Made by a program: the position numbers and the translations under genes | The notes under the pieces: model-generated | Told to the model about the DNA's origin: nothing | Seen by the model: only the letters and a program-made list of their open reading frames with translations | The model's database searches: none | Shown: piece after piece, positions 7,442-16,095 of the stretch | Layout of the letters: each line of letters starts with the position of its first letter | Position numbering within the stretch: position 1 is the first letter of the stretch | IMG/VR virus record: IMGVR_UViG_3300006077_000011 | Span: 1 to 40,467 of that record | Source of the DNA: a virus | Length of the DNA: 40,467 nucleotides | Direction: 5' to 3' (one strand)

Positions 7442-8624
7442 GACGCACCCCCAGAAAATCCAGTTTCACCTCAGTCAACCCGTCGCCGTCGGTCTCGTGC
7501 AGCAGCTCGACGCGATCGCTTGCCAGTTCGCTGAGCGCCATGAACGAAACAATGAGGATCTCGCTCGGCTGGACGGCGCGGCCGAGGGCTGAGTCGATTG
7601 TCAGGGTCTCGTTTGCGCCGGCTGCGACGGCTGCGGTAATGCGTCGGTACAGGACTGTGCCGTCAGTCAGCTCGATGCGGATATCGCGCCGGCCCGACTG
7701 GGCGCGGCCAAACAGGCTGTAGCCGGCCCATTCGATGGTGATGGTGGTGGCCACCGCCGTTACTGGGGCGACGATCAGCAGATCCTGCGCCCAGCTCGGT
7801 ACCCACACATGGCCTGCGCGGCCGCGCAGGCCGTACAGCAGCGAGCGCATGGCGGCCAGTTCGGCGCGGCTGCCCAGCAGGTACCGCAGGGACTGCTCGC
7901 GGAAGGCGCGGCCGGGGCGATCGATGATGGTGATGGCGCCGGTGTCTTCGTCGATGACGTTGGTCGTGCGGCTGAAAGAGCTTTTCAGGTCGTCGCCGGT
8001 ATCGGGGCGCATATCGAGCACTGGCCAGCCCTGGTACATGGTTGCCGGTAGCACGGCCGGCCAGTCGCTCGGCTCCTCGATCCGCATGACGACAGACCGG
8101 GTGCCGGCGGTGTCAGTCCACGCCGCTTCCTCGGGCTGGCGATCGAGACGCGCAAGGCGCACTGGGTAAAGGCGCGATCCTGCTGGCCAAGCGCGATCGG
8201 TCGGCAGGCCGGTGGTGATGTAGTCCTCGCCCACGTCCTCGATCGCGGCCAGCCACCAGTTATTCACCGAGGCCCAGACGACAACCAGGCTGTCGACGAT
8301 CAGCTCAAAGCCTGCCGTCTTGCAGGGGATGGTATCGACGCCGGCATCGAGCGCCGGCAGCAGCTGCACGTCGTGCCAGATCGGCAGCAGCCAGTAGTTG
8401 GAGCCGTGGTCAGCGAGAATCATGTCCAGGACGCGGCGGCTTTGATCGTTTGCAATCACCTCAAACGTGAACTGGCGGCGCGGGCCGAGGCGCAGCTCGC
8501 GCTTCTGCTTGGCGCCGGTGCGGGCCTCGATCACGTCCGTCAGCCATTCCAGCTGCTCGCGCACCCCGGCGTCCCAATCCGGCGGCACTGGCCACAGCAC
8601 ATACCCGTCTTCTAAGTAGCTCAT
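7428..8624 (-). CDS. Distal tail protein of the B3-type tail tip, 398 aa
   Basis: Follows the tape measure directly with a four-base overlap, where distal-tail/tip proteins are encoded in siphophages. Beta-rich, with no membrane segment. Its last 35 residues (ALSELASDRVELLHETDG...VKLDFLGV) resemble a recurring C-terminal motif of tail proteins of this group, and the first 60 residues look like an oligomerising domain. No enzymatic motif. It most likely joins the tape-measure end to the BR0599-like and J-like proteins; this is inferred from order and length. Confidence 0.78.
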   Translation of the reverse strand: MSYLEDGYVLWPVPPDWDAGVREQLEWLTDVIEARTGAKQKRELRLGPRRQFTFEVIANDQSRRVLDMILADHGSNYWLLPIWHDVQLLPALDAGVDTIPCKTAGFELIVDSLVVVWASVNNWWLAAIEDVGEDYITTGLPTDRAWPAGSRLYPVRLARLDRQPEEAAWTDTAGTRSVVMRIEEPSDWPAVLPATMYQGWPVLDMRPDTGDDLKSSFSRTTNVIDEDTGAITIIDRPGRAFREQSLRYLLGSRAELAAMRSLLYGLRGRAGHVWVPSWAQDLLIVAPVTAVATTITIEWAGYSLFGRAQSGRRDIRIELTDGTVLYRRITAAVAAGANETLTIDSALGRAVQPSEILIVSFMALSELASDRVELLHETDGDGLTEVKLDFLGVRRESA

Positions 8625-11600
8625 GTGTTCAGCGCGCTCTGCATGGCGGTGGCATTGGTGGCGGTCATGTTGATGAGCACGTCAGTGAATCCCGGCGAGC
8701 TGCCCAGACGTGCGGCGATGTCTTCGATGTCGAACAGCGCATTGAAGCGGAAGTTGTTAGCCACGTTGGTGCTGAGCGCCGAGGCTGGCTCGGGCATTGA
8801 TCCGGTACCAGTCGACGGCGCCGGCATAGCGGGTGCCGGCACTCCGGCCAAGCCGCCGGTCGAATGGCGAGCAGCCCCCGACCAGTCGGCAAGGGCCGAC
8901 ATGCCGCGGGCGTTAAAGTCCTGCAGGAAGTCCAGCGCGCCGGGCTGGGTGACCACCGCAGCGCGGGTGACAAACTCCTGGTCTGACAGCAGGGTCGGGA
9001 TGCTGTCCGAGGTGGTAGTGCCGGGGCCGCGAACTTGCCCGCCGTCAGCGAACGCCTGAAACGCCATGGCGGCGACAACAGCAGCCAGGCCGATCGCGGC
9101 CGCGCTGCCGAAGCTACCGATCGACGCGGCGATCGCTGCCGGCGTCCAAGCGGTTGCGGTGGTTGCTGCAGCGCCGGCTTGGCCAGCTGCTGCGGTGTTG
9201 GCAGCAAGCACCGATGAGGTGGCACGGGTGGTATCGGCTGCCTGTTGTGCAAGCGTCACGGTCTGGATGGCTGCGACCTCGGCGGCCGCCTTCTGGCCAG
9301 CGGCTGCGGTCGCTGCCTGAACCCCTTGCTGGAATAGGCTCATGATGCCGCTGGTTGCCATCTCGGCAAGCTGCTCACTGGCCATGCGGGCCATTGACTC
9401 GGCGATGCCGAGTACCAGGCTATCGAGGGCGTCGCGTAGGCTCATGGTGCCTTCGGCCAGCCCGAGGATTGCCTCTTCAAGGCCGCTCTGCAGGCCGTCA
9501 CGCAGCGCCAGCGACAGCTCGTTGCTGACGACCTGCATGGTCTCCAGCTCGGCGCGAATGCGTTCGATGTTCTCCAGCGCGGCGGGATCACCAATCGTGC
9601 CCGCCAGCTCTTCCATCAGCGGCAACAGCGCCTCGATCTGCGCGGCCGTCTCCTGATGAACGTCGACGATCTGGCGGCGTGCTTCCAGCTCGCCCATCAG
9701 GCCGGCTTGGGTCTGTGCCTGGATGGATTGCTCGCGGCGCGACTGCTCGGCGAAGATCTGGGCGATCTGGCGCTCCAGCTCCTGCAGCTGAGCCTGCGCC
9801 GATTCAACACCGATCAGCTTATCGACCAAGGTAGCGGAGTCAGTTTCGCCACGCGCCAGCAGGCGGTCACGCAGGGCGCCGTACTTGCGCTCGATCTCGG
9901 CCTCGGTCGCTTCGACAGCGTTGCCGGTGGCCTTCAGATAGTCGAGCTGCAGCTGGGTCAGCAGTTGGGTGTCGCGCTTGGCTTGTTCGTCGGATGCCTT
10001 CTGCCGCTCGGCAGCATCCAGCGCCTCCCACGCGGCCTCGGCCCGCTCGCGCATGGCGCCGGTCAGGTTGCGCTGCTCCAGCTCGTATTCACGGGTTGCG
10101 GCTTTGCCTTGGCCGAAGGTGGCGGCTTCCTTCTCCAGCTGTTCGACCCAGCGGCGGTTCTGCTCGGCCAGACGCTCGGCGTCAGATGTGCCCGAGCGGC
10201 CGTTGGATTGAAAGCGTTTTTCAATGGCGGCAATGTCACGGGCGATTTGGTCAGGTGCGATCAGGCTGCTGTTTGGGTCAGCCGCGCGAATGCGCTCGAC
10301 GTTGGCCCGGTATTCGGCGATGGCCTTTTCACGCTGCTCAACGCGGGTGAGTGATTGCTCGCGCAGGTCCGCAATGTATTCCTGGGCTTCGATTGACTCG
10401 TTGTTGATGCGGCGCTCTTCGCCTTCACGCTTGGCCCGCGCGTCACGCTCCTGAATATCTAGCCGCAGCTGCTCGCGCTGGGCCTCCAGTTCGTCGTCGC
10501 GACCAGTGCGAATACGGAATGCCATTGGGTTGGGAGTGGCATTGCGGGCGCGCTGCTCGATCTCGCGCTCGACCTTGGCCAACTGCTGTTCCAGTGTGGC
10601 TTCGCGGCCAATGCCCAGCATCGCGTCCCAGGACTCCGCCGCGATCGACTTAATGCCGCGCCATGCTGTTTCAATCAGGCCAAGGTTCTCCACCACCTGG
10701 CCGGCACGGCTTTGCATGGTGCTGGAGTAGGTATCCATCGCCAGGCGCACTGCGCCGATCTCGTCGCCCTGGTCCTTGAGGGAGCGGATTTGCTGCATGA
10801 CAGAGGCGGTTAAGAAGCCGTACTGCTCATTCAGCTTGATGATACCCTGTACCGGATCACGCGCCAGGCTCTCGTATTCTTCGACCGTCTCCTCGACCGC
10901 CTTGCCCAGCGCTATCTGCAACTGGATGGCTGTCTGCGCTACCTGCTCCAGCTGATCACCTGCCAGCTTGCCCGATTGAGCGGCAGTAGCCAGTGCAGCA
11001 GCGGCCTGACGTTGGGTACCAGCAATGCCGTCGATACGTTCAGCCATAGCAGCCAGCTGATCAGAGCTGGTGCCCGCTGCGTTGCCGGTCAGGATCAGTG
11101 CTTCTTTATAGCGGCGCGCTTCCGCAGCGCCTTGCTCATGCGCAACAACCAGGGCAACCGCTGCAGCGACGGCCGCGCCGATCGCCAGCGTCATCGGATT
11201 GATTGCAGACACCACCGCGCGGGCGGCGGGACCAATGCCGCCGAAGCTGTCCTTGATCTGGCCACCTTGCTGGATGGCAACCATCCAAATCGGCATGCCC
11301 GTTGCCAAGCTGGTGGTGACGTCGGTGAGCTGCATGGGCAGCTGGCGCATAGCCTGCTGGTACTGGCGAGTGGTCAGCGCGGCCCGGCCGGTCATGTCTG
11401 AGGATGCCGCCAAGCGATTACGGTTTTCGGCCAGCTTGGCGTTGTAGACGGACCAGGTCTCGGTGTCGATTCGCCCGGCACGGTGCGCATCAGCCAGCTG
11501 GCGCTCCATGGCATCGAGTTTGTCCAGCTCGCGGACAACCGGATCAATCCGGCCCAGCAAGTCGGTCAGCTCCTGCGCCTGCTGGTCAGCAGCGCCTGCA

Positions 11601-12151
11601 GCTGAACGGGTTGATGTGGCGACCTTGTCCTGGGCGGAAGCATTAGAGGCAGCCCCTCGCTCTGCCTGGTGGTAGGCGTTCATAGCTGCTGTCTGGGCAG
11701 CGGCTACCTTCGCCGATGAAGCGTCAGCCCTGTCCAATGCGGTACTCATTTGCACAGCGCTTTGCGCTGCCTGCTCATGTGCATTCGCTTGTGCGAGGCT
11801 GGCGTCCACCATCATGCGAATCCGCAGCGCTTGCTGCTCGGCAGACTCCCCAACCTTTGCCAGGTCTGAAGCAGCGGCTTCGGCGGACTCACCCACCTTG
11901 GCTATATCAATTGCGGCTGTGTCCGCGACGGAACCAGCATCACTCAGGGCGCTACCTAGTTCATCCCCAAGGATTTTTACACGGGGGGCCACTCGATCAG
12001 CAGACTCACCCACCTTCGATAGGTCTGTTGCTGCTGATTCGGCAGCATTTCCGGTGTTCGCTAGCTCCTGCGAAAACTCCTGCAGCTCGGCCTTGCCCTG
12101 GTCAAGGTCGGCTTTGATTCGGAGGGCTAGTTCGAGGTCTTTGTTCGACAT
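8621..12151 (-). CDS. Tail tape measure protein, 1176 aa
   Basis: Sets tail length and crosses the cell envelope during DNA entry. Seen: great length, long alpha-helical and coiled-coil stretches rich in Ala, Gln and Glu, a hydrophobic segment near residues 330 to 360 (MTLAIGAAVAAAVALVV) and another near residue 1030 (IGLAAVVAAMAFQAF). Position is right after the frameshifted chaperone pair. I take ATG 12151 (MSNKDLELALRIKADL). The frame continues upstream to a TTG at 12223, but that extension is only translation of the regulatory repeat at 12209..12226. No clear Shine-Dalgarno stands before 12151, which is odd for so abundant a product. At about 1.5 angstrom per residue the tail would be near 175 nm (inferred). 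Confidence 0.93.
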   Translation of the reverse strand: MSNKDLELALRIKADLDQGKAELQEFSQELANTGNAAESAATDLSKVGESADRVAPRVKILGDELGSALSDAGSVADTAAIDIAKVGESAEAAASDLAKVGESAEQQALRIRMMVDASLAQANAHEQAAQSAVQMSTALDRADASSAKVAAAQTAAMNAYHQAERGAASNASAQDKVATSTRSAAGAADQQAQELTDLLGRIDPVVRELDKLDAMERQLADAHRAGRIDTETWSVYNAKLAENRNRLAASSDMTGRAALTTRQYQQAMRQLPMQLTDVTTSLATGMPIWMVAIQQGGQIKDSFGGIGPAARAVVSAINPMTLAIGAAVAAAVALVVAHEQGAAEARRYKEALILTGNAAGTSSDQLAAMAERIDGIAGTQRQAAAALATAAQSGKLAGDQLEQVAQTAIQLQIALGKAVEETVEEYESLARDPVQGIIKLNEQYGFLTASVMQQIRSLKDQGDEIGAVRLAMDTYSSTMQSRAGQVVENLGLIETAWRGIKSIAAESWDAMLGIGREATLEQQLAKVEREIEQRARNATPNPMAFRIRTGRDDELEAQREQLRLDIQERDARAKREGEERRINNESIEAQEYIADLREQSLTRVEQREKAIAEYRANVERIRAADPNSSLIAPDQIARDIAAIEKRFQSNGRSGTSDAERLAEQNRRWVEQLEKEAATFGQGKAATREYELEQRNLTGAMRERAEAAWEALDAAERQKASDEQAKRDTQLLTQLQLDYLKATGNAVEATEAEIERKYGALRDRLLARGETDSATLVDKLIGVESAQAQLQELERQIAQIFAEQSRREQSIQAQTQAGLMGELEARRQIVDVHQETAAQIEALLPLMEELAGTIGDPAALENIERIRAELETMQVVSNELSLALRDGLQSGLEEAILGLAEGTMSLRDALDSLVLGIAESMARMASEQLAEMATSGIMSLFQQGVQAATAAAGQKAAAEVAAIQTVTLAQQAADTTRATSSVLAANTAAAGQAGAAATTATAWTPAAIAASIGSFGSAAAIGLAAVVAAMAFQAFADGGQVRGPGTTTSDSIPTLLSDQEFVTRAAVVTQPGALDFLQDFNARGMSALADWSGAARHSTGGLAGVPAPAMPAPSTGTGSMPEPASALSTNVANNFRFNALFDIEDIAARLGSSPGFTDVLINMTATNATAMQSALNT

Positions 12152-12208
12152 GGGCGCGTGGGTCTGGGTAAGTTCAGTCCCATGGTCGCGCGCGCGCGAG
12201 GTGATGTA

Positions 12209-12226
12209 TTTTTGCCGGCGCAAAAA
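12209..12226 (-). promoter_or_regulatory. Late regulatory inverted repeat, copy C (before tape measure)
   Basis: TTTTTGC-CGGC-GCAAAAA, perfect 7-bp arms. It begins inside the T-tract of the terminator at 12222..12246 and lies about 55 bp before the tape-measure start. The same element, with the downstream TACA on the - strand shared, occurs at 17635 and 25952. Candidate binding site of the Mor-like activator. Confidence 0.65.
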
Positions 12227-12246
12227 GAAAGCGGCCGAAGCCGCTT
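12222..12246 (-). terminator. Rho-independent terminator between tail chaperones and tape measure
   Basis: On the - strand AAGCGGC-TTCG-GCCGCTT, a perfect 7-bp stem closed by a stable TTCG loop, followed by TCTTTTT. It ends the head/tail-tube transcript; the adjoining inverted repeat probably starts the next one. Confidence 0.93.
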
Positions 12247-12301
12247 ATGCCTATCCGTTGGTTCCGACCGGCTGCGTCCCGCAGCCTCCCTGGTGCCCTG
12301 A

Positions 12302-12562
12302 TCAAATTTTGATGGTGTCCAGGTGCTCCTTCGCAGCCTTGCCACCCATGAACGCGGCGTTTACGTCGCTCACGAGCTGGCGGCGCTTGCTACGGTCTCG
12401 GGCCAGAGCCCTGTCCAGATACAGATTCACTTGGCGGCGGGTGTATCGCCCAATGTCGCCTGGTCGGTGGCCGTGCTCGATGAGGACGGCGTAGGCGTCG
12501 CCCCAGCGTCCACCGCGGCTTTGACCATGTTGGCCTTGATGCGGTCGAACACCCTCCGCAAG
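12302..12562 (-). CDS. Frameshift-expressed extension of the tail assembly chaperone (lambda T role)
   Basis: This frame is -1 relative to the upstream chaperone and reads WGDAYAVLIEHGHRPGDIGRYTRRQVNLYLDRALARDR, broken here by position: the helical, charged pattern is typical of the T half of siphophage chaperones, and it ends at 12302. It has no good start of its own. The upstream frame contains T_TTT_TTC at 12568..12562, a canonical -1 slippery heptamer in the correct phase. Slipping there would give a 128 + 86 = 214-residue fusion. A second, weaker site, GGGGCGA, lies further downstream near the start of the conserved part. The fused form is expected to bind the tape measure during tail assembly. 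Confidence 0.72.
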   Translation of the reverse strand, partial: LAEGVRPHQGQHGQSRGGRWGDAYAVLIEHGHRPGDIGRYTRRQVNLYLDRALARDRSKRRQLVSDVNAAFMGGKAAKEHLDTIKI

Positions 12563-12945
12563 AAAAAAGGGGCGTTTACGATCCACCACAGGTACATCAG
12601 GTTCATGCCGTTGCGGTCATCCAGACCGCGAACCCACTCGACCTCAACATCGGCTGCAATGGCGATCAATTGCTCCACATGGTCCGCATGCGCCGCGAGC
12701 AGCGCCACGATCTCTTCCAGCGGTGGCGAGCGCTCGATGGTCACAGCTTGGCTGATGTCATCAACAATGCCTTTGTACAGGGGGGCCAGCTTCAGCCCCT
12801 CAATAAACCCGTACTCGCGCATGGTGATGGCCCGGCCGGCGATGGTCGTCGAGCGATCCGGGTGAAGTACTTCCAGATCATCTGTGCCCACCTCGGCGGG
12901 TGCCGAGGCAGGTGCGACGATATCGGCCTGCTTTTTACGCGCCAT
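12427..12945 (-). CDS. Tail assembly chaperone (lambda G role; DUF6631-like)
   Basis: 172 aa, placed between the tail tube and tape-measure genes. It has the pattern of DUF6631-type proteins: a disordered Ala/Pro-rich start, then LEVLHPDRSTTIAGRAITMREYGFIEGL, quoted here only as the diagnostic segment near residues 23 to 51, then helices with VEWVRGLDDRNG and NAPFFLRRV. The C-terminus is low-complexity Thr/Ser. The start follows the tail-tube stop after two bases. Translation is expected to shift into the -1 frame at a minority of passes to make the longer form. Confidence 0.83.
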   Translation of the reverse strand: MARKKQADIVAPASAPAEVGTDDLEVLHPDRSTTIAGRAITMREYGFIEGLKLAPLYKGIVDDISQAVTIERSPPLEEIVALLAAHADHVEQLIAIAADVEVEWVRGLDDRNGMNLMYLWWIVNAPFFLRRVFDRIKANMVKAAVDAGATPTPSSSSTATDQATLGDTPAAK

Positions 12946-12947
12946 GG

Positions 12948-13709
12948 TCAGTAGTCCACGGTGACAACTTGAGCAAACTGCCCAAGCTCACCGTCAGCAG
13001 GCTTGCTGGTATCCCTCAGCGGTTTGAAGCTGACCGGAGACTGCGCAAGTTGCTGACCGTTGTTGATCAGCTCCAGGTTCTGCAGCAGACCAGGACTCAC
13101 CTTGTAGAACTCGACGTACTGCTTCTTGTTGCCCTCGGCCAAGTTGATGCCCTTGTAACGCAGGGCGATTTCCGCTTTCTGGCCATTCAACAGGGCAACA
13201 CGTTTGTACGCAGTATGGCTGTACGAAACCTTCAGCGGCATGGTCGGCGCGGGGTCCGGCAGCGAGTTAAAGGTCAGCTCGTTGTAGCCGTCGTACTCGT
13301 AATGAGACGGGTCAATGGTCGCCGGGGTAACGGTGCTGTCGATCACCACGATGTTGGAAAGACCAAAGTCATCAAGCACCAGCACGTCACCTGCGGCCAC
13401 AGTGCCAAGGGGTTCTTCCGAAACCGTGCCGGCTGCCTTCTCGGTGTTAGTGCCACGGGTGAATTGCGCAACGTTCTCGGCCGATAGGGACTGCAGCGTG
13501 ATAGAACCGTTACACGTGACGCCAGTAACGATTTCCCGCACCTCGCTCTTTTCACCACTGTAGGACTCATTGTGCGAGAACTTTGCCTCTTCAATAGCAA
13601 GAGTCATCGCACTCACGTCGCCCAGCCACCGCCAGGCACCGATCACACCATCTACGATTGGCGCGATCTCAACTTTACCCTGGCCGTATTGATAGACTTC
13701 CTGGCTCAT
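12948..13709 (-). CDS. Major tail tube protein
   Basis: 253 aa, beta-rich, soluble, abundant structural protein forming the non-contractile tail tube. Features seen: an N-terminal YQYGQGKVEIAPI start, a central LVLDDFGLSN/VIDSTVTPATID insertion, then PLKVSYSHTAYKRVALLNGQKAEIALRYKGIN, of which YKRVALLNG and EIALRYKGIN are the recognisable strands. It sits between a small protein and the tail chaperone, as expected. Its ATG overlaps the stop of the 59-aa gene (ATGA). There is no sheath gene next to it, which supports siphovirus morphology. Confidence 0.85.
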   Translation of the reverse strand: MSQEVYQYGQGKVEIAPIVDGVIGAWRWLGDVSAMTLAIEEAKFSHNESYSGEKSEVREIVTGVTCNGSITLQSLSAENVAQFTRGTNTEKAAGTVSEEPLGTVAAGDVLVLDDFGLSNIVVIDSTVTPATIDPSHYEYDGYNELTFNSLPDPAPTMPLKVSYSHTAYKRVALLNGQKAEIALRYKGINLAEGNKKQYVEFYKVSPGLLQNLELINNGQQLAQSPVSFKPLRDTSKPADGELGQFAQVVTVDY

Positions 13710-13885
13710 TTCTCACCCCCAGTCTTGGGTTTGTCTTCAACTGCAGGCGCACCGGCTTCGATCAAGCCGAGGCCCAGCAACCAGTCACGGGTTGGTTCCG
13801 TGACGTCGATTTTGGCGCCGGCCTTGTAATCCTTACCGGCATGCTTGTGAGCCTTCAGCAGGGTCACCTTGATTGTCTTGCTCAT
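13706..13885 (-). CDS. Small conserved phage protein, 59 aa
   Basis: Short gene tightly packed between the tail terminator and tail tube genes, overlapping each by four bases (ATGA at both junctions). The product starts MSKTIKVTLLKAHKHAG and continues KDYKAGAKIDV, a small beta-rich fold followed by a WLLGLGLIE helix and a Pro/Lys tail. Proteins of this pattern (HxHAGxxYxAGxxIxV) recur in Mu-like prophages at this spot as DUF-type small proteins of unknown role. Both overlaps and the low-ambiguity sequence make it real despite its size. Confidence 0.85.
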   Translation of the reverse strand: MSKTIKVTLLKAHKHAGKDYKAGAKIDVTEPTRDWLLGLGLIEAGAPAVEDKPKTGGEK

Positions 13886-14316
13886 GTATTTCCCCTGAGA
13901 ACGTGGGTTGTGGTGAAAACATCAATCCAGAGCACCCGGCTGGCGTCGCTGTCCAGTGCGTCGCCCTGCAGCCAAACGATGGGGCTCCAGCCTTCGGGCA
14001 TCCATCCGTTCAGCGCCTGGCGAACTGCGCCAACGATGCTGCTGATATCGTCCAGTGCGGCCTTGCCGGACTGATCGCGGTAATTCTGCGCAACGACCAC
14101 TACCCCGAAGGTCGCCTGGGCCGGTGTGGCCTTGCGCGGCTGCGGGGTGCCAGCAGCCGGGTTGCGCTCTGAGGCCAGCACCACATACGCAGTGCCTGGC
14201 CGGAAGCTGCTCAGATCCTTGATCTGGCTGTACTCAACCACGCCAGCAACGGTATCCAGTGCCGGCACAGCGGCCTTCAGGCGCGCTTCGATGATTGAGG
14301 TATCCAGCGGATTCAT
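13882..14316 (-). CDS. Tail terminator-like protein (Mu gp37 position)
   Basis: 144 aa. Placed after the DUF1320 connector gene and before the tail tube, where Mu-like phages encode the head-tail joining/tail terminator protein. Seen: N-terminal helix IIEARLKAAVPAL, strands around AYVVLASERNP and FGVVVVAQNYRD, then a helix with ISSIVGAVRQALNGW, and the closing strand pair WIDVFTTTHVLRG. This alpha-beta layout fits the tail-terminator fold. It overlaps both neighbours by four bases. Assignment is by fold pattern and gene order. Confidence 0.75.
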   Translation of the reverse strand: MNPLDTSIIEARLKAAVPALDTVAGVVEYSQIKDLSSFRPGTAYVVLASERNPAAGTPQPRKATPAQATFGVVVVAQNYRDQSGKAALDDISSIVGAVRQALNGWMPEGWSPIVWLQGDALDSDASRVLWIDVFTTTHVLRGNT

Positions 14317-14828
14317 CGGAACGCCTTCAGCTCGTTGCGGCTGAACACACTCGGCGACGCATCAAAGCGCACATCAACCGCGCTCGGGCTGGCTTGCACC
14401 GGATCATTGCCGCCCAGGCTGAACTTGCCGTCTGCGGTCAGCTGCAGCAGCTTCATCGCGTCGCGGTAGTCCCGCACGATCGGGTCGGTGCCTTCGTTGC
14501 TTACCCGGTGTTGGTGCAGGTTGTACCGGGTGATGGCCCGGCACCACACGGTCACCATGTCCGGCACCGGATCGAGTGGCAGGTACCCACGCTTGGCCAG
14601 GAATCCGTCAATCACCGCTGCAGCGTCTTTCACCGCATCATCAATGCGGGCAAGGGCCTCATCGGCTCGGGCGTTTTCGTCAGCCGTCCAGCTGCTGCGG
14701 TCGGCGCCGGTCAGGGCGGCTTCCATCAGCTCTGGCGGGGTCGCGCGCAGGTGCGCCGGAGTAGCCGCCTCGGCCAACTCCTTTGCACCTGGCCGCTCGG
14801 CCAGCTGGGCGTGGGTGATGTAGCTCAC
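14313..14828 (-). CDS. DUF1320 head-tail connector (Mu gp36-like)
   Basis: 171 aa. Begins SYITHAQLAERPGAKEL, the usual start of DUF1320 proteins, followed by ALARIDDAVKDAAAVIDGFLAKRGYLPL and an all-helical middle with AITRYNLH. DUF1320 proteins (Mu gp36) act as head completion or connector subunits of the neck. Four-base overlaps on both sides place it in the same translationally coupled chain as the HI1506-like and tail terminator genes. Confidence 0.88.
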   Translation of the reverse strand: MSYITHAQLAERPGAKELAEAATPAHLRATPPELMEAALTGADRSSWTADENARADEALARIDDAVKDAAAVIDGFLAKRGYLPLDPVPDMVTVWCRAITRYNLHQHRVSNEGTDPIVRDYRDAMKLLQLTADGKFSLGGNDPVQASPSAVDVRFDASPSVFSRNELKAFR

Positions 14829-15178
14829 TCGGCGTCATCCTCGGTGGTGACGCTGGTGCGCTCGACCACCAGATTGGGGTCAGACTCCAGCGTCTCGATC
14901 TGCTCATCCGTCAGGGCATCCAGCGCGATGCCGAAACCCTCACGGGTAAAGCGGAAGCCGCAGCGGCGGAATGACTCCGGTACCGATCGAATCCACAGCG
15001 CTTCAACGGCAGCACCATCCTTGGCGGCCTCCGCGCCGGGCATCTCCTGTGCTGCCGGAGCAGCGGTAGCGGCCGAGGCCGCTTTCTCGGTGGGTTGTTG
15101 GGTTGCCTGGTCAGTGACCGGCGCGCTCGACGCCGGCTCCTGACCCTTGTTGCTGGTAGCGGGTTTCTTGGCAGCCAT
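14825..15178 (-). CDS. HI1506/FluMu-type small structural protein (Mu gp35 position)
   Basis: 117 aa. The first 55 residues are Ala/Pro/Lys-rich and disordered. The C-terminal half (LWIRSVPESFRRCGFRFTREG...LTDEQIETLESDPNLVVE, motif at about residues 61 to 107) is the FluMu/HI1506-type domain seen in Mu-like phages next to the capsid gene. AGGGGG stands before the ATG. It is located between the major capsid gene and the DUF1320 connector. The molecular role is not established; a head-associated part is likely. Confidence 0.8.
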   Translation of the reverse strand: MAAKKPATSNKGQEPASSAPVTDQATQQPTEKAASAATAAPAAQEMPGAEAAKDGAAVEALWIRSVPESFRRCGFRFTREGFGIALDALTDEQIETLESDPNLVVERTSVTTEDDAE

Positions 15179-15187
15179 GGTGCCCCC

Positions 15188-16081
15188 TTACGCCAGCCAC
15201 GGGGTGACGAGCACGTCGACCACGTCGCGGTTGATGTTGGTTGCACCGGCGGCATTGCGCTCGGCCTTGACGACCTCCAGCGCGGCTTCGCGCAGCGTCG
15301 GCGGCACTACCAGCAGCTTCGGGCGAATGCCCAGCGGCCGCTCGTTGTCGCCCTTCAGGCCCTGCATCGCTGCATAAGCAGCGCTGAAGTTGGTGGCATC
15401 CAGCGTCTGCTTGCTGGCATAGGCCAGCTGCCAGAGGCCAAAGCCGACGTTGAGACGAGCATCCACGCCGTACACAAATTCCTTGCGTGTGAACACGTTC
15501 TCGTCAGTTTCCTGGTTCTTGGCCACGAAGTTGTACGGCTTGCGCTTCTGCAGCAGGATCGGCCGGATCATGCGCGTGGTATCCAGCAGGAACCACGGCG
15601 TGCCAGAACCGCCCTGGAAGTTACTGACCGACTGCTCGTCACCGGCCTTGTTCAGCACCGGGTGGTCGGTATCAAAGAAGTTTTGGCCGTCGTAGCACTT
15701 CTGGTTGAAACCGTCTTTCAGCAGCGCATACACCAGCTCGGCCGGGTGCTCCTTCGCGTCTTGGCCAAGCTGGGCCATCAGCGGGGTGTACACGCCGTAC
15801 TGGTCGTCCTCGATCGCTTCACGCGGAACACCGACGGTGTTCTCGAAGGTGCGGTTCTTGATCGAATAGCCGTGCTGCTTCAGGTTCTGGATGACGCGGT
15901 CCCCAATCCACTCACGGAAGCCGGTAGTCTGACCCAGCCAGCCGTACTCCTCGGTGGAGGTGGTCGAGTTCACTTCGAGCACGATCTGGTCGTAGTCGAC
16001 CAGCGCATCAGCGAATGCCTGTGCAAACGCGGCCTTGAACGCGACATTCAGGGTTTTCAGGTTGCCACTGTTGATGATCAT
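15188..16081 (-). CDS. Major capsid protein (Mu gpT-like)
   Basis: 297 aa, the length expected of Mu T-type capsid proteins. Seen: start INSGNLKTLNVAFKAAFA, then YGWLGQTTGFREWIGDR, FENTVGVPREAIEDDQYG and NFFDTDHPVLN, all characteristic of the Mu-like gpT family. The C-terminal part has RPKLLVVPPTLREAA and ends at DVVDVLVTPWLA. AAGGAGC lies before the ATG. It follows the protease/scaffold and decoration genes, as in Mu-type head operons. HK97-like fold inferred from the family. Confidence 0.95.
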   Translation of the reverse strand: MIINSGNLKTLNVAFKAAFAQAFADALVDYDQIVLEVNSTTSTEEYGWLGQTTGFREWIGDRVIQNLKQHGYSIKNRTFENTVGVPREAIEDDQYGVYTPLMAQLGQDAKEHPAELVYALLKDGFNQKCYDGQNFFDTDHPVLNKAGDEQSVSNFQGGSGTPWFLLDTTRMIRPILLQKRKPYNFVAKNQETDENVFTRKEFVYGVDARLNVGFGLWQLAYASKQTLDATNFSAAYAAMQGLKGDNERPLGIRPKLLVVPPTLREAALEVVKAERNAAGATNINRDVVDVLVTPWLA

Positions 16082-16095
16082 CTGGGTCTTGCTCC

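Noticed and set aside
9342-10354. Rightward frames opposite the tape measure gene
   Set aside because: Repetitive Ser/Arg or Leu/Gln composition typical of antisense of Ala/Gln-rich coiled coil.
12152-12223. N-terminal extension of tape measure (TTG start) and similar extension of the protease at 17602..17649
   Set aside because: The shared RxQKY-like residues come from the common DNA palindrome and not from related proteins; normal protein starts follow at 12151 and 17601.
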